DNA from: Lachnoclostridium sp. An118
Lineage (GTDB): Bacteria > Bacillota > Clostridia > Lachnospirales > Lachnospiraceae
Assembly (NCBI RefSeq): GCF_002160985.1
Contig: NZ_NFLQ01000006.1
Span: 96,742-160,741 of the forward strand
Direction of reading: 5' to 3'
Length of the DNA: 64,000 nucleotides
Of the stretch, positions 33,915-43,199 are shown one piece after another. Every line of letters starts with the position of its first letter. Position 1 is the stretch's first letter. The notes under the pieces are model-generated. The model worked only from the letters and a program-made list of their open reading frames with translations. It made no database searches and was not told where the DNA came from. A program made the position numbers and the translations under genes.

Positions 33915-35276
33915 TTACTCCTGCTCCAGCTTGTCCAGCCTGCCGCTGCATCCCCACAGTATGAGTCCGAGGGCGATGACAACAGCCGCCACAGCTCCGT
34001 ATCCCGCCTGGAACGGAACTGTCTTCAGGAAGTCGTAGAGCGGCGGGTATATCATCTGCGCAAAGAACACAGCGATGGGCCAGAAGCCAAGAAGGATACC
34101 CATGGCCTTGGCCGGCGCGATCTTTGTGATGAAGGAATTGCCAAGAGGCGAGAACACCATCTCGCCCACAGACATGAGGACAGCCACCATGACGATCCAG
34201 ATGAGCGAGCACTGTCCGTCGCCTCTCACGATATCGGCGGCCACCATGACAACAAAGGCGCATCCCACAAGGATCATGCCCAGCGCCGTCTTCTTGAACA
34301 TGCTCATGTCTCCCTTCGGGCGCTTTGCCATCTTATCCCATATAATAGCGAATACCGGTCCCAGGATGATACATGTGATGGCGTTCACGGAATCAAACCA
34401 GGATGTGGGCACCTGGAAGGAGCCGATCATCCAGTTAGCGTGGTTCAGGTAGGAGGCACCGTCTCCCCAGCCGAAATAGTAGTATGCCGGCATGTAGGCC
34501 ATATACCACACCATCCAGAAGACAACAGAAAACAGAGTCACGAGGATGACTGCGATGATGCGCTTCCAGTCGCCCTTTGTGAGCGGAGCGCTCTCTGCCT
34601 TTGCAGCCTTCGTCTTGTCCACGAACTCTCTCTGGTCATGCTTGAACGGCTTCTTTCCCGCTTCACCCAGAGCTCTCTGGTTTACAATGAACCAGATGGC
34701 GTCGATGAAGAGGAAGATGCCGCAGATCAGGAATACGGTGTTAAACGGCAGCTTCAGGCCGAAGAGTCCCGAGATGGGAAGCATGGCGATAAATGTTGTC
34801 CCCGTAAAGCTTCCGATGTTCACGAAGGAATACTGGATGGAGAAGGCGTTGTTCAGCTCCTCCTTGTCGTGGAATAAAAGTCCGTTTATGCCGGACAGAT
34901 TTCCCTTGAAAAGGCCGGTACCCACTGCCACCAGGATGATCATGACCCACACAAGGGCGAGGGAATCGGCCCGCCAGGCGCACACATAGCCAAGTCCCAT
35001 CAGTATCATACCTGCCGGCACGCAGATACGCGGACTCAGCCAGTAGTCGGCGAGCCATCCGCCCACAATGGGGGTGATGTAGGTTCCCGCGACAAATGCG
35101 GCTGAGATGAAGGCGCCCTCGGAGTCTGTCAGTCCGAGTCCTCCCTGGGCTGCCTCCGTGGCGATCCAGATCGCCAGAAGATATTTCATGGTGTAAAATG
35201 CCAGTCGCTCAAAGGTAAAGCCGAGCGCGCAGACATAGAAACCAAAGGGTTTTTTTCTTTTTGCTGTCTGTTCCAT
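33915..35276 (-). CDS. POT-family proton-coupled oligopeptide transporter
   Basis: A 453-residue major facilitator protein with about 12-14 helices. Characteristic parts are the N-terminal FGFYVCALGFTFERLAFYTMKYLL (E33-x-F type ERxxFY region of POT proteins), ADYWLSPR and the GTGLFKGNLSGINGLL block. It imports di- and tripeptides with protons. Located between two M24 peptidases on the same strand, which fits uptake and hydrolysis of (proline-containing) peptides. Confidence 0.9.
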   Translation of the reverse strand: MEQTAKRKKPFGFYVCALGFTFERLAFYTMKYLLAIWIATEAAQGGLGLTDSEGAFISAAFVAGTYITPIVGGWLADYWLSPRICVPAGMILMGLGYVCAWRADSLALVWVMIILVAVGTGLFKGNLSGINGLLFHDKEELNNAFSIQYSFVNIGSFTGTTFIAMLPISGLFGLKLPFNTVFLICGIFLFIDAIWFIVNQRALGEAGKKPFKHDQREFVDKTKAAKAESAPLTKGDWKRIIAVILVTLFSVVFWMVWYMAYMPAYYYFGWGDGASYLNHANWMIGSFQVPTSWFDSVNAITCIILGPVFAIIWDKMAKRPKGDMSMFKKTALGMILVGCAFVVMVAADIVRGDGQCSLIWIVMVAVLMSVGEMVFSPLGNSFITKIAPAKAMGILLGFWPIAVFFAQMIYPPLYDFLKTVPFQAGYGAVAAVVIALGLILWGCSGRLDKLEQE

Positions 35277-35304
35277 TTTGAAGTTTCCTCTCTGCTATTA
35301 TTTC

Positions 35305-37092
35305 CTACACAGCCCTTGTGTACTTTTTAAGCCAGTCTCTCTCCTCCTCGTCAAGGAAGGGGGAAACCTTTTCGTACACCGCGCTGTGGTAGTTGTTCAG
35401 AAGACGTCTCTCCTCTTCTGTCATCATATCCGGAAGGATGGCGTCCAGATCCATCGGAACGAATGTGATGGTCTCAAAATACAGGAACTGCCCGTACTCG
35501 TTCCGGGGCCCTTTTCTTGTCAGCAGCTCATTTTCCAGCCGGATCCCGTATTCTCCCTCCAGGTAGATGCCCGGCTCGTCTGTGACCACCATGCCGTCCT
35601 CGAAGGGCTGGATCTCTCCTGCCCGGAGCTGCCAGCGGAACCCTGTCGGCGGCTCGTGTATGTTCAGGAGATAGCCGACTCCGTGTCCCGTCCCGTGATC
35701 AAAGTTCAGGTTCCTGTCCCAGAATGGCTTCCTGGCAAGCATGTCCAGTGTCATCCCGGTCGTGCCGTATAAAAATCTTGCCGATGCAAGCTGGAGGTTG
35801 CTGATGGCTGTCAGCGTAAAGTGCTCCTTCATCCTGTCTGTCACATCGCCCAGTGCGTAGGTCCTCGTGATGTCGGTAGAACCCTCATAAAAGCCCGCGC
35901 CGGTGTCAGTCAGGAGAAAGCTTCCTCCCTCCAAGCGCACATCTGTCTCCGGCGAGGATGTGTAGTGCACGATGGCCCCGTGTTCGCCGAAAGACACAAT
36001 GGGCTCAAAGCTCGGGCGGATGAAATCCCCCTGCTGTGCCCGCAGTTCGTCCAGCTTCCGTGAAGCGCTCAGCTCTGTGATGACCTCTTTGTCGTAGTTC
36101 TCCTTGACCCATTTCATAAATCTGATATGGGCAACGCTGTCCTTGAGCTGGGCTTTCCGTATATTGGCAATCTCTGTGGGATTTTTGACTGCCTTAAAGA
36201 GGATTTCCGGATTGCGCATCTCCACCTTCCCGGTCTTCTCAGGTATGTTTTTCCAGAGCGAGTAGTTCAGCCTTGCCGGGTCGATGAGGACAGTCGCGCC
36301 TTCATCCAGCGCCTTCACATCTTCATAGATGTCATTGTAGGGGTGGAATACAACTCCATCCCTCTCCAGCTCCTCCCTCAGCTCTCCGGAAAATTTAGAA
36401 GCGTCCGCATAGAGGTCCATCCGGTCCTCTCTGACCACAGCGTAGGACAGCACCAGCGGGAAGAATTCAATGTCATTTCCGCGGATGTTCAGCGTCCAGC
36501 ATATATCGTCCAGTGTGGTCAGTATATGACAGTCCGCTCCCGCTCCCTTCATGGCTTCGCGTATCCTCCCGAGCTTTGAGGCGCGGTCCTCCCCCGCGTA
36601 CTGGAGTCCCAGCTCCCATACCGGCTCTTTGGAGAGGGCCGGCCGGTCTTCCCATATATCTGCCGCCAGGTCCTTCCCGCAGGAGATGGCGCCTCCCTTC
36701 TCCGCAGCGATCTGCTCGTAGAGCTTGCCGTCGCCCAGAGAGACACATCTTCCGTCAAATGCGATAACACCGCCCTCCGGAAGGCGGTCTCTCAGGAAAT
36801 GTTCTATGTCAGGCACCCCGGGCTTTCCCATCTTCATGAGTCTGACCGGTGTTCCCTCCAGCTCCTTTGCCGCCTGGATAAAATATCTGCCGTCCGTCCA
36901 CAGATAGGCCTCATCCGCTGTGAAGACTGCCGTGCCTGCGGAGCCGGTAAAGCCGGTGAGAAATTCTCTCATCTTGAAATGCTCACCCACATACTCGCTC
37001 TGATGGAAATCAGCCGTGGGCACGATGTAGATATCTGCCCTGTTCTGCCGCATGATACCATGCAGCCTCTGTACTCTCCCGGTTATATCCAT
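35305..37092 (-). CDS. Xaa-Pro aminopeptidase (aminopeptidase P, M24, eukaryote-like long form)
   Basis: A 595-residue protein with two creatinase N-like domains (1-155 and 165-300), the catalytic M24 domain (about 305-525) and the M24_C tail. Ligands are in LTDTGAGFYEGSTDITRT (two Asp), HGTGHGVGYLLNIHE (His), VTDEPGIY (Glu) and GIRLENELL (Glu). Removes the N-terminal residue before proline. Start 37092 is 11 nt after GGAGG; the ATG at 37110 lacks a site. First gene of the peptidase-transporter-peptidase operon. Confidence 0.93.
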   Translation of the reverse strand: MDITGRVQRLHGIMRQNRADIYIVPTADFHQSEYVGEHFKMREFLTGFTGSAGTAVFTADEAYLWTDGRYFIQAAKELEGTPVRLMKMGKPGVPDIEHFLRDRLPEGGVIAFDGRCVSLGDGKLYEQIAAEKGGAISCGKDLAADIWEDRPALSKEPVWELGLQYAGEDRASKLGRIREAMKGAGADCHILTTLDDICWTLNIRGNDIEFFPLVLSYAVVREDRMDLYADASKFSGELREELERDGVVFHPYNDIYEDVKALDEGATVLIDPARLNYSLWKNIPEKTGKVEMRNPEILFKAVKNPTEIANIRKAQLKDSVAHIRFMKWVKENYDKEVITELSASRKLDELRAQQGDFIRPSFEPIVSFGEHGAIVHYTSSPETDVRLEGGSFLLTDTGAGFYEGSTDITRTYALGDVTDRMKEHFTLTAISNLQLASARFLYGTTGMTLDMLARKPFWDRNLNFDHGTGHGVGYLLNIHEPPTGFRWQLRAGEIQPFEDGMVVTDEPGIYLEGEYGIRLENELLTRKGPRNEYGQFLYFETITFVPMDLDAILPDMMTEEERRLLNNYHSAVYEKVSPFLDEEERDWLKKYTRAV

Positions 37093-37184
37093 GATCTCTC
37101 TCGCCTCCATTTTGTGAATCTTGACTCATACACTGCCTGTCCGCACCAGCATCCGGCACAGATATCCCCGGCGCAGACCAGATT

Positions 37185-37213
37185 ATTTTACAATATAAAG
37201 CAAGGTTTGTAAA
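37185..37213 (-). promoter_or_regulatory. SigA promoter of the M24-POT-M24 operon
   Basis: Minus strand TTTACA (37208-37213), 17 bp, TAAAAT (37185-37190), about 95 nt before the first gene. Confidence 0.5.
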
Positions 37214-37273
37214 CTTGAAAATTTCAGCCGGAAAATTTTGGCTCTCCTCAGCAGCCGCCCCCATTTCCACGCC

Positions 37274-37303
37274 TTGTCAAACAAAATCCCCTTATGCTAT
37301 ACT
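37274..37303 (+). promoter_or_regulatory. SigA promoter of the proline iminopeptidase gene
   Basis: TTGTCA (37274-37279), 18 bp, TATACT (37298-37303), about 80 nt before the gene; divergent from the operon promoter. Confidence 0.55.
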
Positions 37304-37381
37304 TGTCAGAAACAGCGGGTTTTATGTAAGAGACCTGCTCTTCCGCAAGGGAAGGCAAAGAAGATCCAGGAGGTAAACGAT

Positions 37382-38278
37382 ATGAATATCACAGAAGGAT
37401 ACATGCCCTATCTGGGCTATCAGACATATTATCGGATCGCCGGAGAGTGCCGGGACGGAAAGCAGCCCCTGCTGCTGCTCCACGGCGGGCCCGGCTCCAC
37501 CCACAATTACTTCGAGGTGCTGGACGCCCTGGCTGACACAGGCAGGGCCGTCATCTCCTACGACCAGCTCGGCTGCGGGAATTCCTATGTGGACGGACAC
37601 CCGGAGCTGTGGTGCCAGAAGACATGGGACAATGAGCTGATGGAGCTGCGCAGGCATCTGGGACTTGACCAGGTACATCTGCTCGGGCAGTCCTGGGGCG
37701 GCATGCTGGCCATCGAGTATCTCTGCGACTACCAGCCGGAGGGCGTCACCTCCGTCATCCTCTCCAGCACCCTCTCCTCCGCCAGCCTGTGGGCAAAGGA
37801 GCAGCATCGCATGATCCGCTTCCTCTCCCGGGAGGACCAGGAGGCCATTGCCGAGGCAGAGCGGACCGGATGCTTTGACACGCCGGCGTACCTGGCAGCA
37901 AACAGCAGGTTCATGGAGCGGCACTGCGACTCTCTGCATGATGACAATGCCCCTGAGTGCGTGACCCGGCCGAAAAGATCCGGGCAGGAGGCCTACCTCT
38001 ACGGCTGGGGGCCCAACGAGTACAATCCCACCGGGTCCCTGGGAAACTGGGAGTACACGGACAGGCTGGACCAGATCAAGTGCCCGGCCCTCATCATCAG
38101 CGGCACAAACGATCTGTGTACGCCCCTCATCGCCAAGACCATGTATGACCGCATCCCGGACGCCAGGTGGGAGCTCTTTGACGGGTGCCGTCACATGTGC
38201 TTTGTCGAGGACACCGAACGATATATCCGCCTTCTTGCAGGATGGCTGGATGAGACAGAAAAAAACGGCTGCCTGTAG
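37382..38278 (+). CDS. Proline iminopeptidase-family alpha/beta hydrolase
   Basis: A 298-residue S33 hydrolase. Oxyanion motif LLLLHGGPGSTHNYFE (about 34-50), nucleophile GQSWGG (Ser near 108), DQLGCGNS, and acid and base in SGTNDLCTP and GCRHMCF. This set matches the PepI/PepR proline iminopeptidases of lactobacilli, which remove N-terminal proline from peptides. AGGAGG 7 nt upstream fixes the start at 37382. It is divergent from the M24-POT-M24 operon and its stop codon lies in the loop of a terminator hairpin. Confidence 0.9.
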   Translation: MNITEGYMPYLGYQTYYRIAGECRDGKQPLLLLHGGPGSTHNYFEVLDALADTGRAVISYDQLGCGNSYVDGHPELWCQKTWDNELMELRRHLGLDQVHLLGQSWGGMLAIEYLCDYQPEGVTSVILSSTLSSASLWAKEQHRMIRFLSREDQEAIAEAERTGCFDTPAYLAANSRFMERHCDSLHDDNAPECVTRPKRSGQEAYLYGWGPNEYNPTGSLGNWEYTDRLDQIKCPALIISGTNDLCTPLIAKTMYDRIPDARWELFDGCRHMCFVEDTERYIRLLAGWLDETEKNGCL

Positions 38279-38290
38279 GCAGCCGTTTTT
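38261..38290. terminator. Bidirectional terminator between the iminopeptidase gene and leuA
   Basis: Perfect stem AAAAACGGCTGCCT/AGGCAGCCGTTTTT with a 2-nt centre, U-tracts in both directions. The iminopeptidase stop lies at its centre. Confidence 0.9.
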
Positions 38291-38306
38291 GCGGGTCAGG
38301 TTTGCT

Positions 38307-40295
38307 TTATTTCTGGTTCCGGAACTGTACCGGTGTCATATTGTACGCTTTCTTGAAGAGCCTGTTAAAGTGCTCCACGTTCTGATAGCCCACGGACAGG
38401 GCGATGTTCTCCACCGTCATGTTGCTGCTCTTTAAGAGCGCTCTTGCCTTCTTCATGCGGATCTTCTTTACAAGGTCACCGAAGGTCATCCCTGATTTCT
38501 CCCGGATATACTTGGAGAGGTAGGGCTTGGAGAGATAGAACTTCTCTGCCAGGTCATCCAGCGTCACGTCAATGTAGTTGGCCTGTATGTAGTTCATGAT
38601 CTCGATCATGCGGGCATCCTTCACCGGCTCCGCAGTGCTGAGCTCCTCTATCTTGTTCACAGCCACGATGAGGGCCTCAATGGAGGCTCGGATGATGTCT
38701 GCGTCTATCCCAACGCCCCAGAAGGTCTTCTCCTGGGAGACGATCCCTACGTAGGCTACCGCCTTGGAGGAGGAGCCCCTGGTGAGCGAGTGCTCCTCGT
38801 AGTAGCGCAGCTCGTAGCTGATATTGAAGTACTGCTTGATAGCGTTGCTGACAGCGTCCAGGCGGCCGTTTCCGGAGGCGGTCACCACCTGCTCGTCGTT
38901 GCCGTGGTGGATAGTGGCGTCCGCGATGATGCCGTCCGCCTGGCGGAAGTGGCACTCATCGATGGAGAACACGGTCTTGGCGTTCACGTAGTTGTCCGTG
39001 AATATCTGGTATACCCACTCCGGTGTCAGCTCTTTGTGGGCTCTGTCGGAGACACCCTTCACAAGGTAGCCTACCTCCTCCCTCATCTTCTCCGGGAGAT
39101 TGATGCCGTGGCTCTGCTTCAGGATGTAGTTCACGCCGCCCTTTCCGGACTGGCTGTTGATGCGGATGACATCTGAGTCGTAGCGCCTTCCCACATCCTG
39201 GGGATCGATGGGCAGGTAGGGAACTGTCCACTTGCCGCACTTCTTCTCCTCGCGCCATGCCATGCCCTTGGCGATGGCATCCTGGTGAGAGCCGGAGAAG
39301 GCCGTGAAGACCAGCTCGCCCGCGTAGGGCTGACGCACATCCACGGTCATCCTCGTGAGGCGCTCATAGGTCTCCTTGATCTCTTCCATGTTGGAGAAGT
39401 CCAGCTTCGGGTCCACCCCGTGGGAGAACATGTTCATACCCAGGGTGATGATGTCCACATTTCCTGTCCGCTCGCCGTTTCCAAACAGCGTGCCCTCGAT
39501 CCTGTCCGCACCTGCCAGGATGCCCAGCTCCGCTGTGGCCACGCCGCAGCCCCTGTCGTTGTGGGGATGGAGAGAGAGGACTACGTTCTCCCGGTAGGCA
39601 AGGTGCTTGTGTACGTACTCGAGTTGGGAGGCGAAGACGTGGGGCATGGCGTTCTCCACAGTCGTGGGGATGTTGATGATGGCCCTGCTGTCAGCCTGGG
39701 GCTTCCAGATATCCAGGACAGCGTTGCACACCTCCACGGCGTAGTCCACCTCTGTCCCGGAGAAGCTCTCCGGGCTGTACTCAAAGGTAAAATTGCCCTC
39801 TGTCTCATCCGCCAGCTTTTTCAGGAGCTTCGCCCCGTCTATGGCAATCTTCTTTATCTGCTCTTTGTCCTTTTTGAACACCTGCTCCCTCTGCGCCACA
39901 GATGTGGAGTTGTACAGGTGGATGACTGCATGGGGAGCTCCCTTTACAGCCTCAAAAGTCCGCTTGATGATGTGTTCCCTGGCCTGGGTCAGCACCTGGA
40001 CGGTCACGTCATCGGGGATCATGTTCCGCTCTATCAGGGCACGCATAAAATTGTACTCTGTCTCAGAGGCGGCCGGGAAGCCCACCTCGATTTCCTTAAA
40101 GCCCACCTTCACAAGCAGCTCAAAGAATTCCAGCTTCTCCTCCAGGCTCATAGGCTCAATGAGAGCCTGGTTGCCATCGCGCAGGTCCACGCTGCACCAG
40201 ACCGGGGGCTGGTCTATGTATTCCTTTTTTACCCAGTCGTAAGTGACTTCCGGGGGCATGAAATACTGCCGCTCATATTTTTCAAAATGTTTCAT
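38307..40295 (-). CDS. leuA: 2-isopropylmalate synthase fused to an AraC-type DNA-binding domain
   Basis: A 662-residue fusion in one uninterrupted frame. Residues 1-555 are a LeuA type 2 synthase (acetyl-CoA + 2-oxoisovalerate to 2-isopropylmalate, first step of leucine synthesis): DLRDGNQAL at 37-45, HPHNDRGCG metal site, and the C-terminal LeuA dimer/leucine-sensing domain (about 430-550). Residues 559-662 are a complete AraC domain with both helix-turn-helices: LDDLAEKFYLSKPYLSKYIREKSG and ENIALSVGYQNVEHFNRLFKKAYNMTPVQFR. No other leucine gene is adjacent. The fusion suggests leucine-controlled DNA binding, which is inference. ATG 40295 follows AAAGGAAGAG. Confidence 0.93.
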   Translation of the reverse strand: MKHFEKYERQYFMPPEVTYDWVKKEYIDQPPVWCSVDLRDGNQALIEPMSLEEKLEFFELLVKVGFKEIEVGFPAASETEYNFMRALIERNMIPDDVTVQVLTQAREHIIKRTFEAVKGAPHAVIHLYNSTSVAQREQVFKKDKEQIKKIAIDGAKLLKKLADETEGNFTFEYSPESFSGTEVDYAVEVCNAVLDIWKPQADSRAIINIPTTVENAMPHVFASQLEYVHKHLAYRENVVLSLHPHNDRGCGVATAELGILAGADRIEGTLFGNGERTGNVDIITLGMNMFSHGVDPKLDFSNMEEIKETYERLTRMTVDVRQPYAGELVFTAFSGSHQDAIAKGMAWREEKKCGKWTVPYLPIDPQDVGRRYDSDVIRINSQSGKGGVNYILKQSHGINLPEKMREEVGYLVKGVSDRAHKELTPEWVYQIFTDNYVNAKTVFSIDECHFRQADGIIADATIHHGNDEQVVTASGNGRLDAVSNAIKQYFNISYELRYYEEHSLTRGSSSKAVAYVGIVSQEKTFWGVGIDADIIRASIEALIVAVNKIEELSTAEPVKDARMIEIMNYIQANYIDVTLDDLAEKFYLSKPYLSKYIREKSGMTFGDLVKKIRMKKARALLKSSNMTVENIALSVGYQNVEHFNRLFKKAYNMTPVQFRNQK

Positions 40296-40418
40296 CTTCC
40301 ATCTCTTCCTTTCAGCAACACAGAAAGCTGAATATTTATCAACTTTGTTGTTCTTTTTTAATACCTGTCTATCCTAACACACATAGGCGCAAAAGAATAG
40401 TGGTAAATTTAATCATTT

Positions 40419-41705
40419 TTATTGATTTATTTTGTTATCCCCTGTAAAAAAGCGGGCACAGACCTGGTCCATACACCAGGGGATACTCCTCTCTGCCACC
40501 TCCAGTGCCGCTGTCACCTTCTGCTCTGCCACCGGGAAATCCCCTACGCAGTAGAGGACGCTCCCTACCTCCTGCCCCTCTCTCACAGGGGCAGACAGCT
40601 CCCCGGGGAGCAGGGCCCTGGCGGTCACGGTCTCATTTTCAGCCAGAAGGATATCCTTTTCCAGCGGCTCAGCCGTGAGGAGGGCTCTGGCTTCCCCCTG
40701 CAGCGCTCCGGAGGGCGGCGCGCCGCCGCCCACAGGCAGGTCAGGCAGGGCGTGGTCCAGAGTGACCGTCTCGTACCGGTAATGGTCGATGCCGTACTGC
40801 ATGAGCTTTCTTGTGTCCTCCCATTTGTACCCTTTGTTGCCCGGCCATCCGCATGCCAGGAGGGCCACGATAAAGGTGCGTCCCCCGTTTTCCAGCGCCC
40901 CCACATAGCAGTATCCCGCATCCGCTGTAAATCCCGTCTTCCCTGTCAGCGCGCCCTCCATCATGGTGAGGAACGCGTTGTGGTTCCGGAGAGAGAAGGT
41001 CCTCTGACCGGACAGGTCTGTAAAGGTGTAGCTGTCCTTCCCCGTGATGGCAAGAAAGGACTCCCGCTGCGGCGACTCTTTGATGCAGTATCTGAGCATC
41101 CGGGCCAGGTCGGCCGCCGTGGTGGAATGTACACCCGTCTCATCGGAGGCATCCAGGCCGTTTGGCGTGACAAACCAGGTGTCCAGACAGCCAAGCTCCT
41201 CCGCCTTCCGGTTCATCAGCTCAGCAAACCTCTCCACACTCCCGGCCGTGTTCTCCGCAATGACGACAGCGCTGTCATTGTGGGATTCCAGCATAAGAGA
41301 GTAGAGCAGATCCTCCATGCGGTAGCTCTCCCCCTCCCGGACGCCCAGACGGACCTCGGGCGAGGAGGCGGCATTCTCCGACACGGAACACTCCATCTGC
41401 AGGTCCCCCTCCTCCAGTGCCAGGATGCATGTCATGATTTTGGTAGTGCTGGCCATGGGCCGGGCTGTGTCCGCCTCTTTTCCAAATAAAACACGCCCGC
41501 TGTCAGCGTCCATGAGGACCGCCGACCGGGCGTGGAGAAAGGACAGCTCCACCGGCGCCTCCCCTTCCTCTGCCTGTTCAGCCGCACGGACGGGGGCACG
41601 GGCTGCCAGGAGAAAAAGGAGCGCAGCTGCCAGGAGCAGGCATACCCTCTTTTTTTGACCGCTCTTTTTCTGTTTTGTCACATGAAGCCACATCATATAC
41701 ATCAC
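40419..41705 (-). CDS. D-alanyl-D-alanine carboxypeptidase (PBP5/DacF family)
   Basis: A 428-residue secreted S11 serine peptidase that trims peptidoglycan stem peptides. N-terminal signal (VCLLLAAALLFLLAARAPVRA, about 20-40), SxxK as STTK (MASTTKIM near 86), SxN as SHN, and KTG in LTGKTGFTADAGY. The C-terminal part from about 330 is the PBP5_C-like beta domain. Several ATG codons cluster at the start (41705, 41699, 41696), so the exact N terminus is uncertain. It follows scpA-scpB by about 57 nt, a common clostridial order. Confidence 0.93.
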   Translation of the reverse strand: MMYMMWLHVTKQKKSGQKKRVCLLLAAALLFLLAARAPVRAAEQAEEGEAPVELSFLHARSAVLMDADSGRVLFGKEADTARPMASTTKIMTCILALEEGDLQMECSVSENAASSPEVRLGVREGESYRMEDLLYSLMLESHNDSAVVIAENTAGSVERFAELMNRKAEELGCLDTWFVTPNGLDASDETGVHSTTAADLARMLRYCIKESPQRESFLAITGKDSYTFTDLSGQRTFSLRNHNAFLTMMEGALTGKTGFTADAGYCYVGALENGGRTFIVALLACGWPGNKGYKWEDTRKLMQYGIDHYRYETVTLDHALPDLPVGGGAPPSGALQGEARALLTAEPLEKDILLAENETVTARALLPGELSAPVREGQEVGSVLYCVGDFPVAEQKVTAALEVAERSIPWCMDQVCARFFTGDNKINQ

Positions 41706-41762
41706 GCCCCAAAGAACCTGCGCAGTTAACCTATATGTATGAAGGCCGCAAAGAAAATATGT

Positions 41763-42332
41763 CTATACATCCAGCCTGAGCTGTGCCTCCTCCTCGGCCT
41801 CGTGCTTGAAGCTCTCGATCTGCTCCGGATTGATACCCGGCAGCTCATCCAGGGAGTGGATGCTGAAGCGCCGCAGGAACTCCTCCGTGGTCCCGAACAG
41901 GATGGGCTTCCCCGGCGCGTCCAGCCTGCCCACCTCGCACACGAGGTCGTACTCTACCAGCTTATTGACCGCATGGTCTGACTTGACCCCCCGTATCTTC
42001 TCTATCTCCAGCTTTGTGACCGGCTGACGGTAGGCGATGATGGAGAGGGTCTCAAGCTGCACGTCTGTCAGCACGTACCTGCGGGGCTGCCTCGCCACCT
42101 TGATGAGATACTCGTACATCTGGGGCTTCGTGCACATCTGGAAGGAGTCCTCCAGTTCGATGATGCGGATCCCCCTGTCGTCTGTATCGTATTTGTCCAT
42201 CATATTGTGTATCAATCTGCGGGTCGTCTCCTCGTCATGGCCTATGGCCGCCGCAATCTTGGAGAGCTCCACCGAGTTCCCCATGGTAAAGAGGATGGCC
42301 TCTATGATCCCCTCTAATCTGCTTATCTCCAC
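41763..42332 (-). CDS. scpB: Segregation and condensation protein B
   Basis: A 189-residue ScpB with two winged-helix domains (about 1-75 and 90-165). Typical parts are ISRLEGIIEAILFTMGNSVEL and YVLTDVQLETLSIIAYRQPVTKLEIEKIRGV. Forms the Smc-ScpAB condensin complex. Starts 1 nt after the scpA stop. Confidence 0.96.
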   Translation of the reverse strand: MEISRLEGIIEAILFTMGNSVELSKIAAAIGHDEETTRRLIHNMMDKYDTDDRGIRIIELEDSFQMCTKPQMYEYLIKVARQPRRYVLTDVQLETLSIIAYRQPVTKLEIEKIRGVKSDHAVNKLVEYDLVCEVGRLDAPGKPILFGTTEEFLRRFSIHSLDELPGINPEQIESFKHEAEEEAQLRLDV

Positions 42333-42333
42333 T

Positions 42334-43128
42334 TTATCCTTCCCCTTCTTCTCTTTGCTCTTCTTTACGTGTCCGCTCCCCGCCGCATATCATGGATGTG
42401 ATGAGGATATCATCAAAGGGCTGCTCCTGCAGGACCTTGATCTTGCCTGTCTTCATCAGCTCCAGCACGGCCAGGAAGGTGACTACGAGCTGCACCCTGG
42501 ACCTCTGTCTGGCCATGAGCTGGCGGAAGCTGAAGGAGGGATGTGCCCCGGCGTACTCCTCCACAAAGCCCAGCTTTTCCGGCAGGGAGACCTCCTCCTT
42601 CTCTATTTTCCCAAAGCGGCTGCGGATAGGATCGATCTTGTCCGTCTGCCTGCGCATCATCTCCCGGAAAATGCTGTTCAGCCTGGCGAGCGTAAGGCCG
42701 TCCAGCAGCTTGTCCAGGTCTATCGGCTCCACATAGTCCTGCACCTCCTCCGGAATGTCCGGATCCCGGTACAGAGACCTATCGCCCTCCACCTGCCGGT
42801 CCCGCAGCTCGTAGGACATATACTTGTACATCTTGTACTGAAGGAGCTGCTCCACCAGCTCCTGGCGGGGGTCTTCCTCCTCACCCTCCCCGTTCACTTC
42901 CCTGGGCAGCAGCATCCGGCACTTGATATCCAGCAGTGTGGCCGCCATGAGGAGGAACTCGCTCATCACATTCAGGTCCTCCCTCTCCATGGCATGGATA
43001 TATTCCATATACTGATTTGTGATCTCCACGATAGGAATGTCGTAGATATCTATTTTGTTTTTGTCAATGAGGTGCAGAAGAAGGTCCAGGGGGCCTTCGA
43101 ACACCTGCAGCTTTACCTCTAATCCCAC
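42334..43128 (-). CDS. scpA: Segregation and condensation protein A
   Basis: A 264-residue kleisin. The N-terminal VKLQVFEGPLDLLLHLIDKNKIDIYDIPI is the ScpA hallmark; the C terminus binds the Smc head (FLAVLELMKTGKIKVLQEQPFDDI). The start is read as GTG 43128, 6 nt after GGAGG; an in-frame GTG at 43134 would directly touch the ribosome-binding site. It has its own SigA promoter (43163-43191). Confidence 0.95.
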   Translation of the reverse strand: MGLEVKLQVFEGPLDLLLHLIDKNKIDIYDIPIVEITNQYMEYIHAMEREDLNVMSEFLLMAATLLDIKCRMLLPREVNGEGEEEDPRQELVEQLLQYKMYKYMSYELRDRQVEGDRSLYRDPDIPEEVQDYVEPIDLDKLLDGLTLARLNSIFREMMRRQTDKIDPIRSRFGKIEKEEVSLPEKLGFVEEYAGAHPSFSFRQLMARQRSRVQLVVTFLAVLELMKTGKIKVLQEQPFDDILITSMICGGERTRKEEQREEGEG

Positions 43129-43162
43129 AGACACCCTCCGCTCTTTTTGACTTAACTATACT

Positions 43163-43191
43163 ATTATATCTGACCTTTGCTCTTTTCTCAA
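43163..43191 (-). promoter_or_regulatory. SigA promoter of scpA-scpB-dac
   Basis: Minus strand TTGAGA (43186-43191), 17 bp, TATAAT (43163-43168), 35 nt before scpA. Confidence 0.7.
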
Positions 43192-43199
43192 CAGTTTTT

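Noticed and set aside
40296..40418. Leucine T-box or attenuator before leuA
   Set aside because: Only 123 nt, no T-box sequence, no run of Leu codons; just a weak 6-bp stem. I also found no convincing promoter here.
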